Assembly: GCA_905210485.1 (NCBI GenBank)
Contig: CAJLXA010000009.1
Location: 1-44,530, forward strand
Origin: an uncultured Eubacteriales bacterium
Lineage (GTDB): Bacteria > Bacillota > Clostridia > Oscillospirales > CAG-272
DNA: 44,530 bases
Direction of reading: 5' to 3'
Below the pieces are notes generated by a model. That model searched no databases. It was not told where the DNA came from and saw only the letters and a list, made by a program, of their open reading frames with translations. The translations under genes and the position numbers were made by a program. Of this stretch, positions 15,816 through 25,010 are shown piece after piece; position 1 is the stretch's first letter, and the number at the start of each line of letters is the position of its first letter.

Positions 15816-17105
15816 ATGGAACAGGAACAGAATAAACGCGCGGCGCTGGTCTCGATCATTCCGTCGCAAAAAGAAGCGGAAGAGTGCATGCGCTCTCTCG
15901 ACGAGCTTGCCCACTTACTGGATACTGCCGGCGGCGAAGAGATTTTCCGCCTCGTGCAGGTAAAAGAGGCGTTCAACGCCGCGACCTGCCTCGGAAGCGG
16001 CAAGGTGGAAGAACTGCGCGATCTTTGTCAGAAAAATGACGTGGGACTGGCTGTTTTCGACTTTGAACTTTCGCCGTCCCAGATCCGCAATCTGGAAGAA
16101 AAAACAGGCGTTCACGTTATCGACCGTACCATGCTCATTCTGGATATTTTTGCGCTTCACGCGGTGACGGGTGAGGGAAAACTGCAGGTCGAACTGGCAC
16201 AGCTCCGCTATACCGCGCCCCGCCTGACGGGACAGGGAGCGGCGCTTTCACGGCAGGGCGGCGGCATAGGTTCGCGCGGACCCGGCGAATCCAAACTGGA
16301 AAGCGACAGACGGCATATTCACCGCCGCATCACCGCTTTGACGGAAGCCATTGCGGAAATGGAGCACAACCGCGGGACGATGCGCGCCGCGCGTGACAGA
16401 AGCGGTATTCCGCGGATTGCCATTGTGGGTTATACCAATGCCGGGAAATCCACGTTGCTCAACCGCCTTACCGACGCCGGCGTTCTGTCGGAGGACAAAC
16501 TCTTTGCAACGCTTGATCCGACGACACGCCGTCTTGCGTTGCCGGGGGGAGAAGATGTTCTTTTGACCGATACCGTCGGTCTTATCCGCCGTTTGCCGCA
16601 CCATCTGATCAAGGCTTTCCGTTCCACACTTGACGAGGCGGCGCTTTCCGATATTCTGCTTATTGTGGCAGACGCTTCCGACGCCGAGTGCGCGGAGCAC
16701 CTCATGGTTACGCGTTCTTTGCTTTCCGATCTCGGCGCGGCCGATAAACCGACGATAGTGGTGTATAATAAATGCGACCGTCTCGACGGCGCTTTGCCGG
16801 AGGATGATACGTCGGGCGACGCTCCCGTGTATATTTCCGCGGCGACGGGCGAGGGGATAGACCGTCTGCTTCTCAGGATTCTTGCCGAAGTGCGCCGTGA
16901 CAAGCGCCGCGTTACGCTGTTTTTCTCTTACGCCGCACAGTCGGAACTGAATCGCCTGTGCAATACCGTGGCAACGGAAGATATGGCCTACCTCGACGAC
17001 GGCGTCCGTGTAACCGCGGTTCTCGATCATACCGCACGCGGAATGTTCCGGGAATATATTGTTGATGACCGCGGAACGAACGAAAACGGAGACGACGACA
17101 GATGA
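15816..17105 (+). CDS. hflX: GTPase HflX
   Basis: A 429-residue ribosome-associated GTPase that splits or rescues stalled ribosomes under stress. The N-terminal HflX domain runs to about residue 190 with the conserved QLRYTAPRLTGQG and GGGIGSRGPGESKLE segments. The G domain follows with P-loop GYTNAGKST, DTVG and NKCD motifs. The start has AAGGAG at a 6-base spacing. It overlaps the next gene by 4 bases. It is the first gene of a dense rightward run reaching rpoD. Confidence 0.95.
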   Translation: MEQEQNKRAALVSIIPSQKEAEECMRSLDELAHLLDTAGGEEIFRLVQVKEAFNAATCLGSGKVEELRDLCQKNDVGLAVFDFELSPSQIRNLEEKTGVHVIDRTMLILDIFALHAVTGEGKLQVELAQLRYTAPRLTGQGAALSRQGGGIGSRGPGESKLESDRRHIHRRITALTEAIAEMEHNRGTMRAARDRSGIPRIAIVGYTNAGKSTLLNRLTDAGVLSEDKLFATLDPTTRRLALPGGEDVLLTDTVGLIRRLPHHLIKAFRSTLDEAALSDILLIVADASDAECAEHLMVTRSLLSDLGAADKPTIVVYNKCDRLDGALPEDDTSGDAPVYISAATGEGIDRLLLRILAEVRRDKRRVTLFFSYAAQSELNRLCNTVATEDMAYLDDGVRVTAVLDHTARGMFREYIVDDRGTNENGDDDR

Positions 17106-17740
17106 GTTACAAAACCGTGTGTCGGCGGGGTTTCGGCGTTTATGAAGAAAAAAAGTCGGTTTTTTACGGCGCGGTTTCTCCCGCCGCAACCGAAGAAGAC
17201 GCCCTTTGCCTGCTGGAAGAGGAAAAAAAGCGTTATCCCGATGCGCGCCACCATGCATATGCCTATCTCCTGCGCGATGGCAATGTCACGCGTTACAGCG
17301 ACGACCGTGAACCGCAGGGAACGGCAGGCATACCGATTCTCGATCTTTTACGGAAAAGCGGACTTACCGACGTTGCGGTGGTTGTCAGCCGGTATTTCGG
17401 CGGCACGCTTCTCGGAACGGGAGGACTTGTCCGCGCCTATACGGCGGCGGCGAAAGCGGCGCTTTCGGACGCGGGAACGGCACGGGGCGAAGAGACCGTG
17501 CGTTTTCGGATGACGATGCCGTACGGGGACTACAGCAAAACGCCCGCGTTCCTCGAAAAAAACGGCGCGGTGACCGAAAACGTTGATTTTGCGGACGCTG
17601 TGACGCTGTATTGCCGTATTGCCGCGGCGGATTATGCCGCATTTTTAAAAAATCTTTCGGAGTTTACGGACGGGCGTGTGAATCCCGACGTTTACGAAAC
17701 CGCTTTTCTCCTGATTCCCGACGAAGCAACCGGCGTATAA
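17102..17740 (+). CDS. yigZ: YigZ/IMPACT-family protein
   Basis: A 212-residue soluble protein of the IMPACT/YigZ (YvyE) family. The signature segment TRYSDDREPQGTAGIPIL and VVVSRYFGGTLLGTGGLVRAY is present in residues 65-125, followed by the ferredoxin-like C-terminal domain. Its biochemical role in bacteria is not settled; a link to translation is inferred from the eukaryotic relative and from coupling with hflX (ATGA overlap at 17102-17105). Confidence 0.93.
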   Translation: MSYKTVCRRGFGVYEEKKSVFYGAVSPAATEEDALCLLEEEKKRYPDARHHAYAYLLRDGNVTRYSDDREPQGTAGIPILDLLRKSGLTDVAVVVSRYFGGTLLGTGGLVRAYTAAAKAALSDAGTARGEETVRFRMTMPYGDYSKTPAFLEKNGAVTENVDFADAVTLYCRIAAADYAAFLKNLSEFTDGRVNPDVYETAFLLIPDEATGV

Positions 17741-17883
17741 ACGCCGTTTTTTCGGCCGTTCGTGTCGAAAAATACCGAAAAAACAAAAATTTTTCGTTCC
17801 GACGGAAAAAATCTTCGGGAAATAAAGTAAAAACGTTTTTTTTCGCGTATATTATCTATCGGAATGTTGAAAGGAGCGACGGA

Positions 17884-18870
17884 ATGAAAAACCTGAACGA
17901 ACTTTTTCTTGCACGTGAACGTGCCAATCTGTCGCCCTATGCTTTTTTGACGGAGAATACAAAGGGGCGCGCCGTTCCCGTAACGCCGAGCGCCTGCCGC
18001 ACGGAGTTTCAGCGTGACCGCGACCGCATCATTCACTCCAAATCTTTCCGCCGGCTGACCGGCAAAACGCAGGTGTTTTTCTCACCGCGGAAAGAACACT
18101 ATCGCACACGTATGACGCATACGCTCGAAGTAACGCAGATCGCGCGCATTATGGCGCGTGCGCTTTCGCTGAACGAAGATCTTACCGAAGCGATCGCCCT
18201 CGGCCACGACATCGGACATACGCCGTTCGGTCATTCCGGCGAGGCGGCTCTCCGCCGTGTGTTCGATCCCGGATTCGCGCACTATAAACAAAGCGTCCGC
18301 GTTGTGGACGATATTGAAAAACTGAATCTGACCTATGAGGTGCGCGACGGAATTCTGCATCACACGGGGAATGCTCTGGCTTCTACAAGAGAGGGCGTTC
18401 TTGTGAAGTTTGCCGACCGCATTGCCTATACCAATCACGATTTTGACGACGCCTGCCGCGCGGGCGTTCTTTCCGAAGACGACGTTCCGTTTTCCATTCG
18501 CTATCGTCTCGGCAATTCTCCGGCGGAACGTATCAATACGCTGGTTTCCTCGGTCATCGAAGCGAGCGGCGAAACCATCGCCATGACGCCGGAGATCGGC
18601 CGCGCGGCGGACGAACTCCGTACGTTTATGTTTGAAACGGTGTATCACAATCCGCTGATCCGCGCCGAGGCCGAAAAAGCAGAGGATATGCTTTGCCGGC
18701 TTTACGAATATTACATGAAACACGGAGATGAACTTCCTCCGCTCTATCGGGAAAATATTGCGCGCGACGGCCTTGCCGTATGCGTGGCGGACTATGTGTC
18801 CGGCATGACCGACAGGTTTGCGGTGGAAACCTATAAAAACCTGTATATCCCCGCCGTCTGGCAGGGATAA
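17884..18870 (+). CDS. dgt: Deoxyguanosinetriphosphate triphosphohydrolase-like protein
   Basis: A 328-residue HD-domain hydrolase that releases triphosphate from dNTPs and so adjusts nucleotide pools. HD metal ligands are visible as RMTHTLEV (His79), LGHDIGHTPFGH (His108, Asp109) and a later Asp in KFADRIAYTNHD. The open frame begins upstream but the start at 17884 has AAAGGAG at a 7-base spacing and the usual N-terminal length. It sits 143 bases after yigZ and 44 bases before dnaG, in the conserved Firmicutes order dgt-dnaG-rpoD. Confidence 0.92.
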   Translation: MKNLNELFLARERANLSPYAFLTENTKGRAVPVTPSACRTEFQRDRDRIIHSKSFRRLTGKTQVFFSPRKEHYRTRMTHTLEVTQIARIMARALSLNEDLTEAIALGHDIGHTPFGHSGEAALRRVFDPGFAHYKQSVRVVDDIEKLNLTYEVRDGILHHTGNALASTREGVLVKFADRIAYTNHDFDDACRAGVLSEDDVPFSIRYRLGNSPAERINTLVSSVIEASGETIAMTPEIGRAADELRTFMFETVYHNPLIRAEAEKAEDMLCRLYEYYMKHGDELPPLYRENIARDGLAVCVADYVSGMTDRFAVETYKNLYIPAVWQG

Positions 18871-18914
18871 AACAGACATAAAGACATAAAGCAGAATGAT
18901 GAAAGGAGATACCG

Positions 18915-20693
18915 ATGATTCCGCGTGAAACCGTTGACGAAGTATTGGCGCGCACGGACATTGAACAGGTGATCGGCGCTTATGTGACGTTGAAGCGCGC
19001 CGGTTCCAACCTTGTCGGCCTGTGCCCGTTCCACAGCGAAAAATCGCCGTCGTTCACGGTATTTCCTTCCGACAACAGTTTTTACTGTTTCGGTTGCGGC
19101 GTCGGCGGTAACGTCATCACGTTTGTCCGCAAGTACGAAAATCTCGAATTTGAAGACGCGGTGGAAAGTCTTGCGCGGCGCGCGGGTATTACCGTTCACC
19201 GTGACGCCGTTGCTTCCGACGGCCGCCGCTTTGACCGCAACCGCTTTTTCGCCATGAACCGTCTTGCGGCGCGCTTTTTCCACGCGCGGCTGTTTGACAA
19301 CAATCCGAAAGCGAAAGCGGCACTCTCCTATCTTACGGACAAGCGTGCCCTCTCCATGGCTACCGTGAAGCACTTCGGTCTCGGCTATGCGCCGGACAAC
19401 TATGACGCCCTGACTTCTTATCTGCGGAAAGCAGGATATACCGACGAAGAGATGACGGCCGGTTATCTGACGTTCAAAAGCGATAACAGCGGGCGCTGTT
19501 TCGACTCTTTCCGTAACCGCGTGATGTTTCCGATTATTGATGTGTCGGGAAATGTCATCGCCTTCGGCGGCCGCGTTATGGATGACTCCAAGCCGAAATA
19601 CAAGAACTCATCCGATACGCCCGTGTTCAAGAAGAGCCGCAATCTTTTCGCGCTCAATTACGCGCGCAGTTATTGCTCCGAACGTATGATCCTGTGCGAA
19701 GGCTATATGGATGTGATCGCGCTTCATGCGGCGGGTTTCCCGTTCGCGGTGGCAACGCTCGGCACGGCCATCACGCCGGAACAGGCGCGTATGATGACGC
19801 GGTACACGAAAAAAGTAATCATTTCTTACGATAATGACGAAGCGGGACAGAAAGCCGCGGCGCGGGCGCTCGGGCTGTTTGAAGAAACAGGCATGAACGC
19901 CAAAGTGCTGAAAATGAGCGGCGCCAAAGATCCCGATGAATATATCCGTTCGTTCGGCGCCAAAAAGTTTGAATTGCTTCTTGAAGAAAGTCGGACAAAG
20001 TTTGACTATAACATGGAGCGCGTGTTTTCCAAATACGATACGGCAACGCCGCAGGGAAAAATCGAGGCCTGTTCGGAACTGTGCGGTATTATAGCCGGTT
20101 TTTCTTCGTCGGCGGAACGGGAGATATACGTTTCGGAACTTTCTAAAAAACTCGGCATTGACGCCGAAGTGATCCGCTCCGACCTCAAGGCCAAAATGGC
20201 CAAGAAACGTTATAATGAAAAAAAAGAAGAATCGCGCAATCTCGTACAGTCGCTTTCCGGCTTCGGCGACCGGGTAAATCCCGATTACGCCAAAGCGCCG
20301 GCGGCCGCAAAATCCGAGGAGGTCGTTCTCGGTCTTCTTCTGCTCTATCCCGAACACAGAAAACGGATGGCGGAAGGCCTTTTGACGGAAGACGATTTCT
20401 ATACGGCGTTCGGACGCCGTGTATTCCTGTTTATCCGTGACGCGGAGGAAAACGGCGGACTGGATACGGCAACGCCGGATGCTGTTTTTACACCCGACGA
20501 GGTCGGCCGCATTACGCGCATGAAACGCGCGCGTATGATGCTGACCGAAAACGGCGACGCGGTCTTTTCCGAAGCGGTCGAAACGCTGAAACGCGAAGTG
20601 AAAGAGAAGCGTGCGGAGGAATCCTCGATGACGCTTGACGATCTTGACGCGTTTCTTGCGGAGCGACGAAATACCGGAGAAAACCTATCTTAA
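18915..20693 (+). CDS. dnaG: DNA primase
   Basis: Makes RNA primers for replication. The 592-residue protein has the zinc-binding domain with Cys37, His40, Cys58 and Cys61 (CPFH ... CFGC), the RNA polymerase core with the Toprim motifs LCEGYMDVIAL and SYDNDEAGQKAA, and a C-terminal helicase-binding region. GAAAGGAGA precedes the ATG by 6-7 bases. It sits directly before rpoD, the classic macromolecular synthesis arrangement. Length is normal. Confidence 0.97.
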   Translation: MIPRETVDEVLARTDIEQVIGAYVTLKRAGSNLVGLCPFHSEKSPSFTVFPSDNSFYCFGCGVGGNVITFVRKYENLEFEDAVESLARRAGITVHRDAVASDGRRFDRNRFFAMNRLAARFFHARLFDNNPKAKAALSYLTDKRALSMATVKHFGLGYAPDNYDALTSYLRKAGYTDEEMTAGYLTFKSDNSGRCFDSFRNRVMFPIIDVSGNVIAFGGRVMDDSKPKYKNSSDTPVFKKSRNLFALNYARSYCSERMILCEGYMDVIALHAAGFPFAVATLGTAITPEQARMMTRYTKKVIISYDNDEAGQKAAARALGLFEETGMNAKVLKMSGAKDPDEYIRSFGAKKFELLLEESRTKFDYNMERVFSKYDTATPQGKIEACSELCGIIAGFSSSAEREIYVSELSKKLGIDAEVIRSDLKAKMAKKRYNEKKEESRNLVQSLSGFGDRVNPDYAKAPAAAKSEEVVLGLLLLYPEHRKRMAEGLLTEDDFYTAFGRRVFLFIRDAEENGGLDTATPDAVFTPDEVGRITRMKRARMMLTENGDAVFSEAVETLKREVKEKRAEESSMTLDDLDAFLAERRNTGENLS

Positions 20694-20720
20694 CCGATTT
20701 ACATATATAAGGAGATAAAA

Positions 20721-21782
20721 ATGAGCGAAAATCAGAAAATGGACGTCAATGAACTGATCGAACAGAACAACGGCGGTTCCAGTGACATCATGGAAGTGCT
20801 TGCCGATATTGATTATGATATCGAGCAAATGGAGAAAATGTTTGAAACGCTGGAGAGCAACGGCGAAGGAGACATCAATCCCGAAATCGAAGATACCGAG
20901 CCTTATGACGCAAACGAAGACGTGGAAAAGATCCTGCAGCAGGAGGGACTTGCCGTCGACGACCCCGTGCGCATGTATCTTAAGGAGATCGGCAAAATTC
21001 CGCTTCTGGATTCCGAACGCGAAATGTATCTTGCCGAACAGATCGCTTTGGGTAACAAGGAGGCAAAGGACGAGCTTGTAACCGCCAACCTCCGCCTTGT
21101 TGTGTCAATCGCCAAACGTCATGTCGGAAAAGGCATGTATTTCCTTGACCTGATTCAGGAGGGCAACCTCGGTCTTATGAAAGCGGTGGAAAAATTCGAC
21201 TACCGCAAAGGCTATAAGTTTTCCACGTACGCGACGTGGTGGATCCGGCAGGCGATCACCCGCGCCATTGCGGATCAGGCACGCACGATCCGCATACCCG
21301 TGCATATGGTGGAGACGATTCATAAGGTATCGCGTACCGCACGTCAGCTTCTGCAGGAATTCGGCCGCGAACCTACTACCGACGAGATTGCGGAAAAACT
21401 CGGCATCAGCCCCGATAAGGTTCGCGAGATTCTGAAGATCGCGCAGGATCCCGTCTCTCTCGAAACACCGATCGGTGAAGAGGAGGACAGTCATCTCGGC
21501 GACTTCGTGGAGGATAACGATTCGCCCGCTCCTGCGGAAACCGCTTCCTATACGCTTTTGCGCGAACAGCTGAAAGCGGTTCTTCATACGCTGACTCCCC
21601 GTGAAGAACAGGTTCTGACGTTGCGGTTCGGACTGAAAGACGGACGTCCGCGTACGCTCGAAGAAGTCGGTCGCCGTTTTGATATCACGCGGGAACGTAT
21701 CCGCCAGATCGAAGCCAAAGCATTGCGTAAACTGCGTCATCCCAGCCGCTCCAAAATGCTGAAAGACTATCTGGATTCCTGA
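20721..21782 (+). CDS. rpoD: Primary RNA polymerase sigma factor RpoD/SigA
   Basis: Housekeeping sigma factor of 353 residues. Region 1.2 begins near DPVRMYLKEIGKIPLL, region 2 contains YKFSTYATWWIRQAITRAI, region 3 EFGREPTTDEIAEKLG, and region 4.2 RTLEEVGRRFDITRERIRQIEAKALRKLRHP. Region 1.1 is short, as in Firmicutes. AAGGAGA lies 7 bases upstream. Its existence agrees with the many TTGACA/TATAAT promoters seen in the window. It ends the hflX-to-rpoD run; a terminator lies at 21907-21938. Confidence 0.98.
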   Translation: MSENQKMDVNELIEQNNGGSSDIMEVLADIDYDIEQMEKMFETLESNGEGDINPEIEDTEPYDANEDVEKILQQEGLAVDDPVRMYLKEIGKIPLLDSEREMYLAEQIALGNKEAKDELVTANLRLVVSIAKRHVGKGMYFLDLIQEGNLGLMKAVEKFDYRKGYKFSTYATWWIRQAITRAIADQARTIRIPVHMVETIHKVSRTARQLLQEFGREPTTDEIAEKLGISPDKVREILKIAQDPVSLETPIGEEEDSHLGDFVEDNDSPAPAETASYTLLREQLKAVLHTLTPREEQVLTLRFGLKDGRPRTLEEVGRRFDITRERIRQIEAKALRKLRHPSRSKMLKDYLDS

Positions 21783-21906
21783 TTTGCATGCCGAAATGCG
21801 CTGATAAAAATTATAGATTCTGCACAAATAAATATCGGAATCGGAAAAAAGAAAAAAGTTTCTTTGTTGAAAACGCATAAGGTTTTTTGAAATATTTTTG
21901 AACATG

Positions 21907-21938
21907 AAAGCGCCGGACAGAAAAGCCGGCGCTTTTTT
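21907..21938 (+). terminator. Rho-independent terminator after rpoD
   Basis: A 10-bp perfect stem (21907-21916 with 21926-21935) running into a T6 tract. Confidence 0.9.
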
Positions 21939-21961
21939 GCGGATTACGGCCGAAAAATTCC

Positions 21962-21990
21962 TTGACAAAGCCGCCGTTTTGTTATAAAAT
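21962..21990 (+). promoter_or_regulatory. Strong sigma-A promoter of the solute-binding lipoprotein
   Basis: TTGACA (21962-21967), 17-base spacer, TAAAAT (21985-21990). The 14 bases from CCTTGACAAAGCCG are identical to those at the rplM promoter. Confidence 0.85.
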
Positions 21991-22042
21991 ATACTGTAGT
22001 TATAGTAGGAAAGTATACCTTTCTTTCAGGAGGAAAAGCATA

Positions 22043-23848
22043 ATGAAGAAAAAGATTGCCGGCCTTGTTCTGGTTGCCGTTTTCATGTTGATGGCGCTTA
22101 TGGGGCTGACTTCATGCAGTAATGACAGCGACGGCGGGAAAACGCAGAACCGCAACTATGTGACGCTCAGCATGTGGTTGATCTGGGAACAGCATGACCC
22201 GAACGATGCGACCGCTCTGGAAACCGAGGCAAAGGTCGAAGAGGCCTTTAACGCCGTTTGTACGGAAAAGTATTCGACCAAAGTTGTTTTCACATGGTGC
22301 GCGTCGGAGGAAGAGTATAAGACCGCTCTTGCCGCAAGATATAAAAAGGCCGCGGAAAGCGGCGTAACGCCTGTTGTTCCGAGCGACGATGAAAGCGGAA
22401 GTCAGGACGGAACGCTGAACAGCGACTATCCCGAACTGATGGAAAATCAGCTGGACATCGTTCTTATGCTCGATAAGGATATGTACGTCACTTATGCGGA
22501 TGAAGGTAAACTTTCTCAGCTGGACAGCATGCTTGCCGGTACCTATAAGAATGTCAATAACGAACTGAACAGCATAATCAAATATGCAAAACTGGCCACC
22601 GCCAATGCAAACGGTACCTACGCGATACCGAACCTCGGCGCCAAAGGAAAGTATACATACCTTTTTGTCAATAAAGCGGCCGCTACGGCGTTCGGTTTTA
22701 CCGGAAAGGACTTTGCCACGGTGTCCGATGCGGCGCAGTTGGTGGACGCGATGACCCGCCTCCGTAACGAGGCCGATACGCCGGAAAACGTGAAGAACAT
22801 GGTTCCCGTTCTGGAAGAATTCGATTATACCGGCGCACGGTTCTTTATCTCTTATTCGGCTGAAGCCGCGGCCAATCCCGACGGCAACCCGTGGGTAGCG
22901 GACAGCACGTTCAAAAATAAGAATGGTCTTCTCGGCGTTTTCAGCGCGGGAAAAACCTATGGCGGTATCAACAACGCCGACATAAGTCTCTCTTTGGATA
23001 ACCAGGATTACCTGAACTATCTCGCGCTCATGAACTGGTGCCGCCGCAACAACGGCTTTGCCGTCGACCGCAATACCGCATATGCCGGGCATAATTTTGC
23101 CGTCGCGGTTCTGGAAGGCGATTACAGCATGCGCAAAGAGTTCAGCGACTATTATTGCATTGTGCTCGATAACCCGCGTCTGACCGACAGCGATCTGTAT
23201 CACGGCATGCTTTCCGTCAGTGCGTATTCTCAGAATCCCTCCCGCGCCATGGAGATCATTGCCGCACTGCAGACCGGCGGCGACCTCAGCAATATCCTTG
23301 TACACGGCGTGAAAGACGAACACTATACCTACAATTCTCTTACGGGTTGTGTGACTTCAATCGGCACATACTACGTTGACCCGGCGTATGTCGGAAACCT
23401 CTTCTATATGTACCCCGATACCTCCCGCGGACAGAGTGCGGAATGGCTTGCCGATATGACCGTGCAGAAGAGCGAATGGCTTCGGGACGCATGGGCCGGT
23501 TTCCAGTACGTGTACAACGATGAGAACCAGGAATACAACATTATTTATTCGAGAAAGAATCAGGTAGATCTTCTTCAGAGTACCTGCGATACCATTTTCA
23601 ATACGCTGATGGACTATGATACCGGCATTGCGGGACAGTCGCTTGCGGATTACAGCGAGGATCTGTCGGCAAAGGCCGCGGAGTTCAAAGCAACGTATTT
23701 TGTTGACGGGGCCCCTGAGAATGCGGCATACGCCGGACAAATGGCCAGCAGCGAAGAAACGGGCAACGGCGGCGCCGTTACTTTGAAGTACACCATCGGC
23801 GGTAACGTACGTAAATGGTGGGAAGATACCGCAGCGCTCAACAACTGA
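22043..23848 (+). CDS. Extracellular solute-binding lipoprotein (ABC transporter type), orphan
   Basis: A 601-residue secreted lipoprotein. The signal peptide MKKKIAGLVLVAVFMLMALM ends in the lipobox LTSC, with Cys25 as the lipidated residue. The mature part resembles family 1 solute-binding proteins with an oligosaccharide-type fold (LSMWLIWEQHDPN near the start; GTYAIPNLG; a C-terminal region like those of long LipO/DUF3502-type proteins), but is longer than the usual 430 or so residues. AGGAGG lies 9 bases before the ATG. It has its own strong promoter and a terminator immediately after, and no permease or ATPase gene is adjacent, so it must work with a transporter elsewhere or act as a free binding or surface protein. 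The ligand is unknown. Confidence 0.8.
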   Translation: MKKKIAGLVLVAVFMLMALMGLTSCSNDSDGGKTQNRNYVTLSMWLIWEQHDPNDATALETEAKVEEAFNAVCTEKYSTKVVFTWCASEEEYKTALAARYKKAAESGVTPVVPSDDESGSQDGTLNSDYPELMENQLDIVLMLDKDMYVTYADEGKLSQLDSMLAGTYKNVNNELNSIIKYAKLATANANGTYAIPNLGAKGKYTYLFVNKAAATAFGFTGKDFATVSDAAQLVDAMTRLRNEADTPENVKNMVPVLEEFDYTGARFFISYSAEAAANPDGNPWVADSTFKNKNGLLGVFSAGKTYGGINNADISLSLDNQDYLNYLALMNWCRRNNGFAVDRNTAYAGHNFAVAVLEGDYSMRKEFSDYYCIVLDNPRLTDSDLYHGMLSVSAYSQNPSRAMEIIAALQTGGDLSNILVHGVKDEHYTYNSLTGCVTSIGTYYVDPAYVGNLFYMYPDTSRGQSAEWLADMTVQKSEWLRDAWAGFQYVYNDENQEYNIIYSRKNQVDLLQSTCDTIFNTLMDYDTGIAGQSLADYSEDLSAKAAEFKATYFVDGAPENAAYAGQMASSEETGNGGAVTLKYTIGGNVRKWWEDTAALNN

Positions 23849-23874
23849 TAAACCATCCGTTGCGATTGCGACGG

Positions 23875-23908
23875 AAAAGGAGCCGGCAGAATACTGCCGG
23901 CTCCTTTT
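23875..23908 (+). terminator. Rho-independent terminator of the lipoprotein gene
   Basis: A 15-bp perfect stem (23875-23889 with 23894-23908) with the 4-base loop AATA and a T-rich end. It is symmetrical enough to work on both strands. Confidence 0.9.
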
Positions 23909-23960
23909 CTTCTTTATTTTTTATCATATGGCATAAAGATAATAAAAAAAATTTAAAACC

Positions 23961-24010
23961 GTCATAAAGAAAACGAGAGAAAACAAGAGAAAACGGGAGA
24001 AAATAAGAGA
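23961..24010. repeat. 10-bp period A-tract repeat upstream of rplM
   Basis: Four consecutive 10-bp units of the form AAAcrrGAGA (23971-24010), with a partial fifth before them. The A4 tracts recur once per helical turn, a pattern known to bend DNA, and end about 50 bases before the rplM -35. The rest of the 23849-24145 gap is AT-rich with no gene. Confidence 0.75.
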
Positions 24011-24057
24011 ATTCATTGCAATAAATTAAAATCGCCAAAAAAGTTTCCGAAAAAGCC

Positions 24058-24086
24058 TTGACAAAGCCGGCTTCCTGTGGTACAAT
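24058..24086 (+). promoter_or_regulatory. Sigma-A promoter of rplM-rpsI
   Basis: TTGACA (24058-24063), 17-base spacer, TACAAT (24081-24086). Confidence 0.88.
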
Positions 24087-24106
24087 ATCGGCGTTCGGTT
24101 AAAACA

Positions 24107-24121
24107 TCGGGGTTGTCCCGA
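24107..24121 (+). promoter_or_regulatory. Leader hairpin of rplM (possible L13 leader)
   Basis: TCGGG (24107-24111) pairs with CCCGA (24117-24121) around a 5-base loop, between the promoter and the ribosome site. Firmicutes L13 operons are known to carry an autoregulatory leader; whether this small hairpin belongs to that class is an inference from position. Confidence 0.4.
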
Positions 24122-24145
24122 GACAAAAATACGGAGGAAAAAAGT

Positions 24146-24571
24146 ATGTCCACTTATATGGCAAAAGCCGAGACCATTTCCCGCAAATGGTATGTCATCG
24201 ACGCTGCCGGTAAGCCGCTCGGCCGTACCGCAGCCGCCGCCGCTACTATTCTGCGCGGCAAACACAGACCTGAATTCACCCCTCACGCCGATTGCGGTGA
24301 GTTCGTTATTATCATCAATGCTTCCAAGGCCGTTCTGACTGGTAAGAAACTTGATCAGAAGTTCTACCGTCATCATTCCGGCTATATCGGCGGCCTCAAA
24401 TCCGAAGGCTACCGTCACATTATGGCTACCCGCCCCGAATTTGCCATGACGCTTGCCGTTAAGGGCATGCTTCCGAAGAATTCGATCGGCGACAAGTCCA
24501 TCACCCGTCTTAAGGTATACGCAGGCGCAGAGCACAATCAGGCCGCTCAGCAGCCCATCGTGCTTGACTGA
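24146..24571 (+). CDS. rplM: 50S ribosomal protein L13
   Basis: A 141-residue ribosomal protein of the large subunit. The start at 24146 has CGGAGGAAA upstream, and the protein carries the usual KWYVIDAAGKPLGRTAAAAA and GYIGGLKS segments. It is followed 23 bases later by rpsI, the universal partner. In many Firmicutes these two genes follow truA; here truA is about 14 kb away on the other side of spoIIR and ruv. Confidence 0.98.
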   Translation: MSTYMAKAETISRKWYVIDAAGKPLGRTAAAAATILRGKHRPEFTPHADCGEFVIIINASKAVLTGKKLDQKFYRHHSGYIGGLKSEGYRHIMATRPEFAMTLAVKGMLPKNSIGDKSITRLKVYAGAEHNQAAQQPIVLD

Positions 24572-24594
24572 TAGAAAGAAAGGAAGAACAGAAT

Positions 24595-24996
24595 ATGTAT
24601 ACAAGTGCAAAGCCTTATTTCTACGGAACCGGCAGAAGAAAGAAATCGGTTGCCCGCGTTCGTCTTTATCCCGGAACCGGCGTTATCACGGTGAACGGCA
24701 AGAACATCGACGAGTATTTCGGCCTTGAAACTCTGAAACTCATCATCAATCAGCCTTTCGGCGTTACCGAAACGACCGGCAAGTTTGACATTATCGCTAC
24801 CGTTACCGGCGGCGGTCTTTCCGGCCAGGCAGGCGCTATCCGTCACGGCCTTTCCCGTGCACTGGTGAAAGCTGATGAAACCTATAAGCCTGTTCTTAAG
24901 AAGGCAGGATTCCTTACGCGCGATCCTCGTATGAAGGAAAGAAAGAAGTACGGTCTCAAAGCCGCACGTCGCGCACCGCAGTTCTCGAAGAGATAA
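24595..24996 (+). CDS. rpsI: 30S ribosomal protein S9
   Basis: A 133-residue small-subunit protein with the characteristic YGTGRRKKSVARVRL start and the C-terminal KKYGLKAARRAPQFSKR tail that reaches the P-site tRNA. The ATG follows GAAAGGAAG. Co-transcribed with rplM and closed by the terminator at 25011-25047. Confidence 0.98.
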   Translation: MYTSAKPYFYGTGRRKKSVARVRLYPGTGVITVNGKNIDEYFGLETLKLIINQPFGVTETTGKFDIIATVTGGGLSGQAGAIRHGLSRALVKADETYKPVLKKAGFLTRDPRMKERKKYGLKAARRAPQFSKR

Positions 24997-25010
24997 TCGC
25001 GGTTGTCCAA

